From an uncultured Pseudomonadota bacterium (GTDB lineage Bacteria > Pseudomonadota > Alphaproteobacteria > RF32 > CAG-239): a stretch of 36,373 nucleotides of DNA. The DNA is taken from assembly GCA_949297185.1 (NCBI GenBank), contig CASFRM010000018.1, positions 1-36,373 of the forward strand, given 5' to 3'. Made by a program: the position numbers and the translations under genes. Every line of letters begins with the position of its first letter. Position 1 is the first letter of the stretch. The notes beneath the pieces are model-generated. The model made no database searches. It was not told the DNA's origin and saw nothing but the letters and a program-made list of their open reading frames with translations. Positions 8,532 to 16,193 of the stretch are shown here, in pieces.

Positions 8532-9230
8532 TTAGTCAACACTGTCAATCAATCGGTCTAAATCTTCGCGTTCGGACTGATGATAACCGATGTCTTCACT
8601 GATTTTTGACACCTGCTTCTTTACACTCTTTTTGATTTGCGGGCGGGCTAGTTTTTCAAAGAGTTCTGATGAGCTGTCTTTTTCTTCATCTTCTTTAGAC
8701 GGTTCTTCTGCGCTCAAGGCTTGGGTTTTCTCTTTTATCAAATCAAGAGTTTCTTGCGGTATCATCTCTTCTAACGGCTTGGCAAAAGAGCCTGCCAACT
8801 GGTAATATTTGGACTCTCTTAAAACATCGGATTGTTTATCTTCGGGAATAATCCAACTAACCATGATGTTAAACAATATAACCAGCAAAAAAGCTCGCAT
8901 AATGCCAAAAAACAAGCCTAAAAATCTATCCAGTCCATTGAGCTTACTGGTGCGAATTTTGCCTACAATGCTGCTGGTTGAGTAAATCCAAATAATGAAA
9001 AATACTACAAAGATGATTAATGTGGTTAAAATACCGGCTAAAAGACCGCTGGATACAAACTTTTGAGTTATGGGTAAGAACACAGGCAGCAAGTAAATTA
9101 TTGATGCTGTAGCTAAGACCCAGCCTACTATTGATAAAACTTCTTTAATTAAACCCCTGTTTAGGGCTATCAGTGCCGATATGGCAACTACTATCAAAAT
9201 AATTACATCCAGATTATTTAGCTGATACAT
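8532..9230 (-). CDS. cvpA: CvpA family inner-membrane protein
   Basis: Integral membrane protein of the CvpA (colicin V production) family, whose molecular function is not established. About four membrane segments are visible (roughly residues 8-25, 33-53, 62-84 and 103-128). The family signature NGLDRFLGLFFGIMRA lies around 98-113. The C-terminal 90 residues are soluble, charged and rich in Glu, Lys and Ser (AEEPSKEDEEKDSSS, then KSVKKQVSK), probably a cytoplasmic tail. It begins nine bases after the radA stop and is the last gene of an apparent mlaE-mlaF-radA-cvpA operon. Confidence 0.87.
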   Translation of the reverse strand: MYQLNNLDVIILIVVAISALIALNRGLIKEVLSIVGWVLATASIIYLLPVFLPITQKFVSSGLLAGILTTLIIFVVFFIIWIYSTSSIVGKIRTSKLNGLDRFLGLFFGIMRAFLLVILFNIMVSWIIPEDKQSDVLRESKYYQLAGSFAKPLEEMIPQETLDLIKEKTQALSAEEPSKEDEEKDSSSELFEKLARPQIKKSVKKQVSKISEDIGYHQSEREDLDRLIDSVD

Positions 9231-9239
9231 CGTTGTTTC

Positions 9240-10613
9240 CTAGTTAAGTAAATTTATTAATCTTTGAACATTGCCCATTTCGTGCAAATCCATTTCAACC
9301 GAGTATTTTTTATCGGTTGAGCGCCCTTGCGGAATTATGGCACTGTGAAAACCAAGTTTTTTGGCCTCCTTTAGCCTTAGTGATGGTTGTGAAACCGCCC
9401 TAATCTCCCCTGACAAACCAATCTCGCCGAAAACAACCATATCGGCAGGTAAGGTCTTTTTGTTTAATGACGAAATTACAGCCAAAGCAACCGCCAAATC
9501 GGCAGCGGGTTCAGATATTCTTAAACCACCGGCAATATTTAAGTAAACATCTTGGGAACTTAAATTCATACCGCAACGAGCATCTAACACTGCCAAAACC
9601 ATGGCTAAACGGTTGGAATCCCAGCCTACGACCGCACGCTTGGGACTGGCATAACTGGTAGGGCTGACAAGCGCTTGTATCTCAACCAAAACAGGCCTTG
9701 AGCCTTCAATACCGGCAAAAACGCAAGAACCATAAACATTGCCTTGCCTTTCGGCCAAAAATAATGCCGAAGGATTGGCAACCTCGACCAACCCCTTGTC
9801 TTGCATTTCAAAAACACCTATTTCGTCGGTAGCACCATAACGGTTTTTAACTGCACGCAATATGCGGAAATGATGTCCCCGCTCACCTTCAAAATATAAT
9901 ACCGTATCGACCATGTGTTCTAAAACTCTGGGGCCGGCAATTTCGCCCTGTTTGGTAACATGTCCGACTAAAAACAGCGTAAAACCCTTGCGTTTGGCCA
10001 GCTTTATCAATTCGTAACTACAAGCTCTGACTTGGGTTACACTGCCGGGGGTTGATTCAACTTCATCTAAGAACATAGTTTGAATAGAATCGATGATCAC
10101 TACTTGGGCATTTGATTTTTCAAGCGTGGTGACAATATCTTTTATTTCGGTACTGGAAGCTAATTTTACCGGAGATTTTTCCAAGCCCAATCTTTTAGCT
10201 CTTAATCTGACCTGATCGACAGCCTCCTCTCCCGAAATATAATAAACTTCGGGGTGCGACGGTAAATCGGCAACTTTGGCACAAGCCTGCAAAAGCAATG
10301 TTGACTTACCTATTCCGGGGTCACCGCCAACCAATATTACCGAACCTGATACCAAGCCGCCGCCGCAAACTCTGTCTAATTCTTTGATACCGGTAGAAAG
10401 CCTGTCAAGCTGCTCTTGTGCTCCGCTTAAAGCAAAAAACTCTATCTCTCGCCCCTTACTTTTGCGAGGGTTAAAATTAGAAAAACCACCGCCGCCGACT
10501 ATTTCTTCAACAATGGTATTCCATTCACCGCAGGCGTCGCATTTTCCTTGCCATTTGGGATAAACAGCACCACAGTTTTGACAGATATATTGCTTTAGCT
10601 CTTTTTTTACCAA
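9240..10613 (-). CDS. radA: DNA repair protein RadA
   Basis: RecA-like ATPase (also called Sms) that drives branch migration in recombination intermediates. The N-terminal C4 zinc finger is Cys11, Cys14, Cys25, Cys28. Walker A is GGDPGIGKST (96-105), Walker B is VVIIDSIQT (about 171-179), and the RadA-specific KNRYG motif is at 256-260. A Lon-protease-like C-terminal domain follows (SLNKKTLPADMVVFGEIGL onward). At 457 residues it has the usual length. It sits three bases after mlaF and upstream of cvpA, so it is likely translated from the mla mRNA. The pairing with cvpA is also seen in other alphaproteobacteria. Confidence 0.95.
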   Translation of the reverse strand: MVKKELKQYICQNCGAVYPKWQGKCDACGEWNTIVEEIVGGGGFSNFNPRKSKGREIEFFALSGAQEQLDRLSTGIKELDRVCGGGLVSGSVILVGGDPGIGKSTLLLQACAKVADLPSHPEVYYISGEEAVDQVRLRAKRLGLEKSPVKLASSTEIKDIVTTLEKSNAQVVIIDSIQTMFLDEVESTPGSVTQVRACSYELIKLAKRKGFTLFLVGHVTKQGEIAGPRVLEHMVDTVLYFEGERGHHFRILRAVKNRYGATDEIGVFEMQDKGLVEVANPSALFLAERQGNVYGSCVFAGIEGSRPVLVEIQALVSPTSYASPKRAVVGWDSNRLAMVLAVLDARCGMNLSSQDVYLNIAGGLRISEPAADLAVALAVISSLNKKTLPADMVVFGEIGLSGEIRAVSQPSLRLKEAKKLGFHSAIIPQGRSTDKKYSVEMDLHEMGNVQRLINLLN

Positions 10614-10615
10614 AG

Positions 10616-11380
10616 TTAAACTCCCGTTTTTATCGGTCCTTGCGAGCGACCGTTAATAAATTGAACAACATAGGGATTATCGGTTTTATCCAAATCTTTA
10701 ACCGTTCCTTGCCATATGATTTCGCCCTTATATAGCATGGCTACGCGATCGGCTATTTTGCGGGCAGATGCCATATCATGCGTAATGGTAAGAGCGGTTG
10801 CTCCCAAACCTTTTACGGATTCAACTATCAAATCGTTAATTACATCGGCCATTATCGGATCAAGACCGGTTGTCGGCTCATCAAAAAAGATGATTTCCGG
10901 ACGCGAAATTATGGCTCTGGCCAAACCTACACGTTTTTGCATACCTCCGGATAATTCTGCCGGTGATAAGTCAGCAACATCTGGGTCAAGACCAACCGAA
11001 CGCAATACTCTGATAGCTTCATTACGAGCGTCTTTCTTGTTATACCCCTTGTTCTCTATCAAATCAAAAGCAACATTTTCCCAAACACTCAAGCTGTCAA
11101 ATAGGGCTCCGCCTTGAAATAGCATGCCCATTTTGGAGTGCAAGGCTTCTTTGTCTTTTTCTTCAATACCCACAACTTCTTGGTCATCAACCAATATAGA
11201 ACCATCCTCTGGTGTTAAAAGACCTTGAATACACTTAATCAAAACAGATTTTCCGGTACCAGAACCTCCGATAACAACCAGAGATTCTCCTTTGTAAACA
11301 TCAAGGTTGAGGTTGCGTAAAACAACCTTTTTACCAAATGATTTATTTACATTCCTTAATTTTATTTTTACTTCGGACAT
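10616..11380 (-). CDS. mlaF: MlaF-type ABC transporter ATPase, phospholipid transport
   Basis: ATP-binding subunit of an MCE-type (Mla/Ttg2) lipid transporter that maintains outer-membrane lipid asymmetry. Numbering is from an in-frame GTG three codons upstream: Walker A GGSGTGKS (41-48), signature LSGGMQKR (146-153), Walker B IIFFDEP (166-172), with the switch histidine in LTITHDMA. I prefer the ATG at 11380 (254 residues) because the GTG at 11387-11389 overlaps an AAGGTGAG ribosome site well placed for that ATG. It is immediately downstream of the permease gene mlaE. The substrate-binding MCE subunit MlaD, normally next in line, is not in this window; radA follows instead. Confidence 0.9.
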   Translation of the reverse strand: MSEVKIKLRNVNKSFGKKVVLRNLNLDVYKGESLVVIGGSGTGKSVLIKCIQGLLTPEDGSILVDDQEVVGIEEKDKEALHSKMGMLFQGGALFDSLSVWENVAFDLIENKGYNKKDARNEAIRVLRSVGLDPDVADLSPAELSGGMQKRVGLARAIISRPEIIFFDEPTTGLDPIMADVINDLIVESVKGLGATALTITHDMASARKIADRVAMLYKGEIIWQGTVKDLDKTDNPYVVQFINGRSQGPIKTGV

Positions 11381-11392
11381 TTGGCTCACCTT

Positions 11393-12187
11393 TTATCTGG
11401 AAAAGAAAAGTTCGGTTACGATATAGTTGAATATCAAAATTAAAATGGAAGATGATACAACCGCGTTGGTTGTAGCCTCACCAACACCTTGGGCTCCACC
11501 TTTGGATTTATAGCCGTTATAACAACCCATTAATGAAATTATAAAGCCAAAAACCGCTGCTTTTACTACACCGGTGGTAATATCAAGAGCTTGAAGTTCG
11601 TCTAAAGTGGCATTGATGTAGTTGGCAGGGTTAAAACCTAATTTGTATACACCTACTACGTAACCACCAAAAATTCCTATGACATCACCAATTAGCACCA
11701 AAATAGGCATTACGACCAAACCAGCCCAAACTCTCGGCGAAACCAGATACTTGAACGGGTTGGTTGAAAGAGTAGTTAGAGCATCTATCTGCTCGGTAAC
11801 GCGCATGGTACCAATCTCTGCAGCCATGGCTGCACCGATACGACCGGCAACCATTAATGCAGATAAAACCGGAGCTAATTCCCTTGTTACAGATATTAAT
11901 ACAACACTGGCAACCATGCTTTCGGCTCCAACGGAAGCAAAACCTGAGTAACTTTGCAAGGCGATAACCATACCGGCAAAAATTGTAGTCAAGCCAACAA
12001 CCGGTAAAGAATAAAAACCCATATCAATGACTTGTCTGGTAAAATTGCGCCAATAAAACGGCGGCGTGAAGCAATTATATACCGTTTGGCTGATAAAAAT
12101 AAAAAGCTCGCCGACCTTAAAGATAAAATTTACCAAAGGCTTACCTTGGCGGCGTAAAAAATTCTCGATTTTTCTTAAGATAATCAT
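11393..12187 (-). CDS. mlaE: MlaE-type ABC transporter permease, phospholipid transport
   Basis: Inner-membrane permease of the MlaE/YrbE family that partners MlaF. The family core is obvious: FTRQVIDMGFYSLPVVGLTT, then VTRELAPVLSALMVAGRIGAA with AAEIGTMRVTEQIDAL, and five to six hydrophobic segments. The 264 residues match the family. It is the first gene of the apparent mlaE-mlaF-radA-cvpA unit, preceded by an 84-base gap holding a plausible leftward promoter. In the cell it would sit below an MCE protein that ferries phospholipids across the periplasm. Confidence 0.93.
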   Translation of the reverse strand: MIILRKIENFLRRQGKPLVNFIFKVGELFIFISQTVYNCFTPPFYWRNFTRQVIDMGFYSLPVVGLTTIFAGMVIALQSYSGFASVGAESMVASVVLISVTRELAPVLSALMVAGRIGAAMAAEIGTMRVTEQIDALTTLSTNPFKYLVSPRVWAGLVVMPILVLIGDVIGIFGGYVVGVYKLGFNPANYINATLDELQALDITTGVVKAAVFGFIISLMGCYNGYKSKGGAQGVGEATTNAVVSSSILILIFNYIVTELFFSR

Positions 12188-12224
12188 GCTAATTTCCTGA
12201 TATTGAAACTAAAAATTTTAGTGT

Positions 12225-12253
12225 ATATTAATACCCACCATGTAATTAATCAA
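12225..12253 (-). promoter_or_regulatory. candidate promoter for mlaE operon
   Basis: Read on the - strand, TTGATT (12253-12248) and TAATAT (12230-12225) are 17 bases apart, 38 bases before the mlaE start. Both elements match the sigma-70 consensus in four of six positions or better. This is the only convincing promoter in the gap between hprK and mlaE. Confidence 0.4.
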
Positions 12254-12271
12254 CCGCGATTTGCCAAATCC

Positions 12272-12679
12272 TCACAGCAAACTTAATCCGGCCAAAATTT
12301 TGATCGGAGCGGCTATTTCTTGCGGATTTATGCTTATTTGCGGTATTTTTTTACCTTCAAAATCATAAAACTCCTTTTCAGGCATGCGTTCAATTTTTTG
12401 ATTGGTGAGCTTGACAACCATGTCGATTTTGCTTTTCCGGCGGTATTTTAGCTTGATGATGCCTATTCCTCTAACCTCGAGCAATCCTTCTAAAATTTGC
12501 GGTGCTGAAGCATAAATTTTTTGTTGTTTAATAGCTATGTCTACTCGGTCGTCGGCAACCAAAACAGCTCCGTGTTCAAATATTAAGCGCAAGCACATTT
12601 CTGATTTTCCGGCACCAGAATCGCCCAGAAACAAAATACCTTTACCCTTAAAATTTATGCAGGATGCATGAATGTTCAT
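12272..12679 (-). CDS. hprK: short HPr kinase/phosphorylase-like protein
   Basis: Corresponds only to the C-terminal kinase domain of HPr kinase/phosphorylase, the form usual in alphaproteobacteria (about 135-150 residues). Walker A is GDSGAGKS (19-26). VADDRV (41-46) and the EVRGIGI signature (69-75) follow. The family PQISINP segment is near the C terminus. In relatives it phosphorylates a seryl residue of HPr and couples nitrogen PTS to sensor kinase signalling. Here no HPr, EIIA or chvI/chvG gene is alongside; the gene overlaps tsaE by four bases. Its target in this organism is therefore unknown. Confidence 0.85.
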   Translation of the reverse strand: MNIHASCINFKGKGILFLGDSGAGKSEMCLRLIFEHGAVLVADDRVDIAIKQQKIYASAPQILEGLLEVRGIGIIKLKYRRKSKIDMVVKLTNQKIERMPEKEFYDFEGKKIPQISINPQEIAAPIKILAGLSLL

Positions 12680-13128
12680 TTTACTTTTTCCAAACGATTA
12701 CTCTTCTCTTGGGAATCGCAACTGATTGTTATTGAGCGACTATCACTGTTTGGTGCAAATTCGACCTTAAAAATATCTCGGGGCAACCAAGAACCGGCTT
12801 TGTCTGGCCATTCTATCAGGCTAACCCCTCCGTAAACAGCTTCTTCAAAGCCAAGCTCAAAAACTTCATCGGGTGATTTTAGTCGATATAAATCGAAATG
12901 ATATATTGAATATTCAGGAGCATCATATTCTTGGACTAAAGTAAAAGTCGGACTTGGAACTTCTTCGGCTTGACAAAGAGTTTGTATAAAGCCTCGGGCA
13001 AAAACGCTTTTTCCCATGCCTAGTGTTCCGTACAGGGCAAAAACATCTCCCCTTTTGGCAATTTTTGCTATCTGTGAGGCAAGAGATATCGTTTCTGCTT
13101 CGGTTTTGGTGATAAATGTTTTTTTCAT
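12676..13128 (-). CDS. tsaE: tRNA threonylcarbamoyladenosine biosynthesis ATPase TsaE
   Basis: P-loop ATPase of the TsaB-TsaD-TsaE complex that makes the t6A37 modification on ANN-decoding tRNAs. Walker A is GTLGMGKS (34-41). Family motifs PSPTFTLVQEYD (59-69), HFDLYRL (77-83) and EWPDKAG (106-112) are present. I take ATG at 13128 (150 residues), four bases after the nuclease stop; an in-frame TTG at 13140 would overlap that gene. It overlaps hprK at its end (12676-12679), giving a nuclease-tsaE-hprK mRNA. Confidence 0.92.
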   Translation of the reverse strand: MKKTFITKTEAETISLASQIAKIAKRGDVFALYGTLGMGKSVFARGFIQTLCQAEEVPSPTFTLVQEYDAPEYSIYHFDLYRLKSPDEVFELGFEEAVYGGVSLIEWPDKAGSWLPRDIFKVEFAPNSDSRSITISCDSQEKSNRLEKVK

Positions 13129-13132
13129 ATCA

Positions 13133-14104
13133 TTACTCAAAAGGATTGAACCAAACTTTGCGGCGACCGCTGTTATTCTTTTTGTTAATTATCTTAACAT
13201 TGGCTTTGCGCGCTTGAATCTTTTCCCAGTCCCAAGGCATATAAAACTCTCCTTGCCACAAACCGCGACGATTGACTACGGCTTGTTCTTGGTACGGCAA
13301 ATATATTTTGGTCTGTCTGGTATCTGCAACAGCCCAACCGGCATTTACTAAAGCCGCTCCGATATCGTATGGTCCTAACATGCACACACCATAAGCATTA
13401 CCGCGGTCATCTTCTGATAAAATATGACATTTTACATCATTATCCGCAAGCCAGTTGCTTAACCAAGATATCGATTGCTGTCCGCATTTATAACCTTTTC
13501 CTGAGGAATCGGCACAGGTTTGTGACTTGTATGGAGCGGCAACACCGTAAAGTTTTATGGCTCTGCCTCCTAGTGCTAATGTGTCTCCGTTAATTACTCT
13601 GGTTATACCAATTGTATAAGGATAGTTAAGTGGATTAAAACCATTGTTTTTTTGCTGTTTTTTCTCGGTTTTGGATGGCAAAATATCACCCATGTTTTCA
13701 CTAATTATCGGGTGCTTGTCTTCTCCTACCAGATTAACCACACCATTTTCTTCAAATTTGTTGTTTTCATTATTTTCAACATCGGCGTTGGCTATAACCT
13801 CGGAAGATGTTCTAACTCCCTGCCCCAAAAATGTCTTTATATTGTCGTCTATACCGCCAACACCATCTTTTAGAGCACCTATGGCATAGAGGATAAAAAA
13901 TACAACAGCCAACAAAACTATTAACGATGGTAAGCACCCTATTGCTCGCCAAGCCATTTTGGCGAATATGTAAAGAACAACAAGACCGATAATAAGTCCT
14001 AAAAAGCCACCACCCTGTAATAAGGTATTATCACTTTGGGTTCCGGCTCCGCCAGCAAAAATAAAAAACAACGCAGCTGTTCCAAAAAGTATTTTTTTTA
14101 TCAT
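13133..14104 (-). CDS. membrane-anchored thermonuclease-like protein, probably inactive
   Basis: A staphylococcal-nuclease-like (SNase) domain occupies about residues 163-285, shown by VINGDTLALGG, GYKCGQQ, DDRGNAYGVC and ALVNAGWAVA. The N terminus has three hydrophobic segments (about 3-20, 31-50, 58-77), then a low-complexity Asn/Glu linker (100-158). The domain thus probably faces the periplasm or is tethered to the membrane. Aligning its P191 to P42 of the classical enzyme, catalytic Arg35 is Lys184, calcium ligand Asp40 is Ala189 and Glu43 is Tyr192; only the Arg87 equivalent (Arg234) remains. Cleavage activity is therefore doubtful and a binding role is possible. First gene of the tsaE-hprK unit. 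Confidence 0.75.
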   Translation of the reverse strand: MIKKILFGTAALFFIFAGGAGTQSDNTLLQGGGFLGLIIGLVVLYIFAKMAWRAIGCLPSLIVLLAVVFFILYAIGALKDGVGGIDDNIKTFLGQGVRTSSEVIANADVENNENNKFEENGVVNLVGEDKHPIISENMGDILPSKTEKKQQKNNGFNPLNYPYTIGITRVINGDTLALGGRAIKLYGVAAPYKSQTCADSSGKGYKCGQQSISWLSNWLADNDVKCHILSEDDRGNAYGVCMLGPYDIGAALVNAGWAVADTRQTKIYLPYQEQAVVNRRGLWQGEFYMPWDWEKIQARKANVKIINKKNNSGRRKVWFNPFE

Positions 14105-14152
14105 TCTCTTACCCTCTTGTTGGTTATTTTATTGGCTGTCTTGATTTTATTT

Positions 14153-14181
14153 ATATTAAGTAAAAATAATGTAAACGGCAA
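14153..14181 (-). promoter_or_regulatory. candidate promoter for nuclease-tsaE-hprK
   Basis: On the - strand TTGCCG (14181-14176) and TAATAT (14158-14153) are 17 bases apart, about 50 bases upstream of the nuclease-like gene and just past the terminator of the parAB unit. The -10 sequence equals that proposed for mlaE. Confidence 0.35.
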
Positions 14182-14186
14182 CAAAA

Positions 14187-14208
14187 AAGGCTTCATGAAA
14201 GAAGCCTT
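14187..14208 (-). terminator. intrinsic terminator ending the parA-parB unit
   Basis: An 8-bp perfect stem (AAGGCTTC at 14187-14194 with GAAGCCTT at 14201-14208) has a 6-base loop. On the - strand it is followed by a run of T (14188-14183). It lies just after the small cysteine-rich gene and before the nuclease-like gene. Confidence 0.85.
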
Positions 14209-14214
14209 GTTTTT

Positions 14215-14445
14215 TTATTGTTTTTTGCAATAACAGTGACAGTGGCATTCGCCGTCGCGTTCTATGTCGGCTTTACATGTTTCGGAAATGCAAAATCTTT
14301 TGGGATTTTGTCCGTCACAAGGACATCTTTGCCATTCTTCATCACCAAACATCATTTGTTTGGCACGTGCGATTTTTTCAACATTTTTTGTGGTTGTGTA
14401 ACCTGCTTTGGCACAGGTATCCAACATTTTTTCTAAAATAGTCAT
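14215..14445 (-). CDS. small cysteine-rich protein like the FTR catalytic (beta) subunit
   Basis: A 76-residue protein with eight cysteines after a helical N terminus: Cys41-Pro-Cys43, Cys52, Cys57, then Cys67-His-Cys69-His-Cys71-Tyr-Cys73. The CPC, a middle cysteine pair and a CHC end resemble the ferredoxin-thioredoxin reductase catalytic fold, in which a [4Fe-4S] cluster sits next to a redox-active disulfide. Spacing differs from the plant/cyanobacterial form, and no variable subunit or ferredoxin gene is nearby. It may therefore be a stand-alone FTR-like reductase or only an iron-sulfur or zinc protein. It lies 15 bases after parB and before the shared terminator, so it is probably expressed with parA and parB; why is unclear. 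Confidence 0.6.
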   Translation of the reverse strand: MTILEKMLDTCAKAGYTTTKNVEKIARAKQMMFGDEEWQRCPCDGQNPKRFCISETCKADIERDGECHCHCYCKKQ

Positions 14446-14460
14446 TTTTTATCCTTTCTT

Positions 14461-15420
14461 TTAATCTACAAATTTGATTGAAAACTTGTCATTGGTAGCT
14501 TCCGGAGCTTTAAATACAGTGTTTTGAATATTTAATTCTGCTGATTTTTTTTGCTCAAGAATGTTTATAATCATATCAAACTCGGCAACAGAGGCATATT
14601 GCATTACAACTTTGCCGCCACCTTGTTTGTTGGGAGTTATTTTTATGCGCAAACCTAAATTTTTGTTTAAGTTTTGCTCTATATCTAAAATATCTCCGTT
14701 TTTTTGCGGGCGAGGTTTTTTGGTGTTAGTGGCAGGAGCCTCTTTTTGTTTGGCAACTAAAGCCTCGGTATCACGAACATTTAAATCCTCTTTGATTATT
14801 TTTTCGGCCAATGCTTCGGCATTGTCTAGTCCGACTAAGCAGCGTGCGTGTCCGGCAGACAATTTGCCTTGGCTTACCATTTCCTGAACTTTTTCCGGCA
14901 GGCTCAAAAGTCTTAGCGTATTGGCAACATAGCTACGTGATTTTCCAACTGTTGAAGCTATCTTTTCTTGGGTGTGAGAAAAAGTATCAATTAATTTTTG
15001 ATAGGCGTTGGCTTCTTCTATGGCTGATAAATTTTCACGCAAGAGATTTTCGATAAGAGCTATTTCCAGAACTTCGTTATCTGAAAGTTCTTTTATAATT
15101 ACCGGTACTTCGGTCAAGCCGGCAATTTTGGAGGCTCTTAATCTTCTTTCGCCGGCAATAAGTTCGTATCCATCTGCGGCCTTGCGTACGATAAGCGGTT
15201 GCAACACTCCTTTTTCTTTTATGGAATCGGCTAGGGCGTTTATCGCATCTTCATCAAAATCTTTACGCGGTTGAAAATTACTAATGTGAATATCATTAAC
15301 ATTTACATTGTTATCTGCTTTTTGATATGAAGTTTCGGTATTAACGATATCCTCGTTCATTTCACCGAGCAGGGCTTCAAGTCCGCGACCTAAACTCTTT
15401 TTTTTGTTTTCTTCTAGCAT
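14461..15420 (-). CDS. parB: chromosome partitioning protein ParB
   Basis: CTP-dependent DNA clamp that loads at parS and spreads to form the segregation complex next to the origin. From the start: LGRGLEALLGE (10-20), the ParB N-terminal domain with the CTP-binding GERRLRAS (90-97) and ENLLRENLS (124-132), then a helix-turn-helix (about 153-172) that reads parS. A proline/lysine linker and a C-terminal dimerisation domain end it. The ATG at 15420 overlaps the parA stop (ATGCTAG), giving 319 residues; longer in-frame extension would run into parA. Three candidate parS sites occur in this window, in rsmG, the PHP gene and mnmG. Confidence 0.96.
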   Translation of the reverse strand: MLEENKKKSLGRGLEALLGEMNEDIVNTETSYQKADNNVNVNDIHISNFQPRKDFDEDAINALADSIKEKGVLQPLIVRKAADGYELIAGERRLRASKIAGLTEVPVIIKELSDNEVLEIALIENLLRENLSAIEEANAYQKLIDTFSHTQEKIASTVGKSRSYVANTLRLLSLPEKVQEMVSQGKLSAGHARCLVGLDNAEALAEKIIKEDLNVRDTEALVAKQKEAPATNTKKPRPQKNGDILDIEQNLNKNLGLRIKITPNKQGGGKVVMQYASVAEFDMIINILEQKKSAELNIQNTVFKAPEATNDKFSIKFVD

Positions 15421-16193
15421 GCGATTAACTCTCTTTCTCTTTTTAATACTTCTTTGGTAAGTCCGATATAGGCTTGCGAACCAGGACATTTGAAATCATA
15501 AATCAAAACAGGTTTGCCATGCGACGGAGCTTCTGATATGCGAACATTGCGCGGAATGACAGTATCATAAACCTTTTTACCAAAAAAGTTTCTGACATCA
15601 TCTTCAACCATTTGGGTTAAATTATTGCGCTTGTCGTACATGGTGAGGACAACACCTTGCAAAACCAATGAAGGGTTAAAGTTTTTCTTAATAACATTTA
15701 TGTTGCGAATTAGATCAGAAACACCTTCAAGGGCTAAAAATTCGCATTGCAACGGAACAATAACAGCATCTGCGGCAACTAAAGCATTAACTGTTATAAG
15801 ACTTAATGACGGAGGGCAATCTATGAGAATGTAGTCATAGTTGACGGCTTCTTTATATAAGGCTTTTTTGAGTGCAAATTCGCGTTTTTCGACATCAACC
15901 AATTCTATTTCGGCGGCGGCCAAGTCCGGCGATGATGGTATTATGGAGAAGTTTGGAATTTCGGTCCAAACCACAGCATCGGTCAGACGGCGGTTACCAA
16001 GCAACACATCGTATGAAGACGGCATACTGCCTTTTTTATCAACTCCCATTGAAGTTGAGGCGTTGCCTTGAGGGTCGAGGTCGATTACCAAAACCTTTTT
16101 GCCGGCTGCAGCCATTGCAGTGGCTACATTGACCGTAGTTGTGGTTTTACCGACACCGCCTTTGCGGTTGGCAACAGCTAAAATTCTTGGCAT
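15414..16193 (-). CDS. parA: chromosome partitioning ATPase ParA
   Basis: Deviant Walker-type ATPase that forms a DNA-bound gradient used by ParB-parS to move the origin region. The deviant Walker A is KGGVGKTTT (11-19) with the signature Lys11. YILIDCPPSL supplies Walker B, and LQCEFLALEGVSDL is typical of chromosomal ParA. At 259 residues it is a small ParA without an N-terminal HTH, as for chromosomal forms. It overlaps rsmG by 16 bases and parB by 7, so rsmG-parA-parB and the FTR-like gene form one operon. Confidence 0.96.
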   Translation of the reverse strand: MPRILAVANRKGGVGKTTTTVNVATAMAAAGKKVLVIDLDPQGNASTSMGVDKKGSMPSSYDVLLGNRRLTDAVVWTEIPNFSIIPSSPDLAAAEIELVDVEKREFALKKALYKEAVNYDYILIDCPPSLSLITVNALVAADAVIVPLQCEFLALEGVSDLIRNINVIKKNFNPSLVLQGVVLTMYDKRNNLTQMVEDDVRNFFGKKVYDTVIPRNVRISEAPSHGKPVLIYDFKCPGSQAYIGLTKEVLKRERELIAC

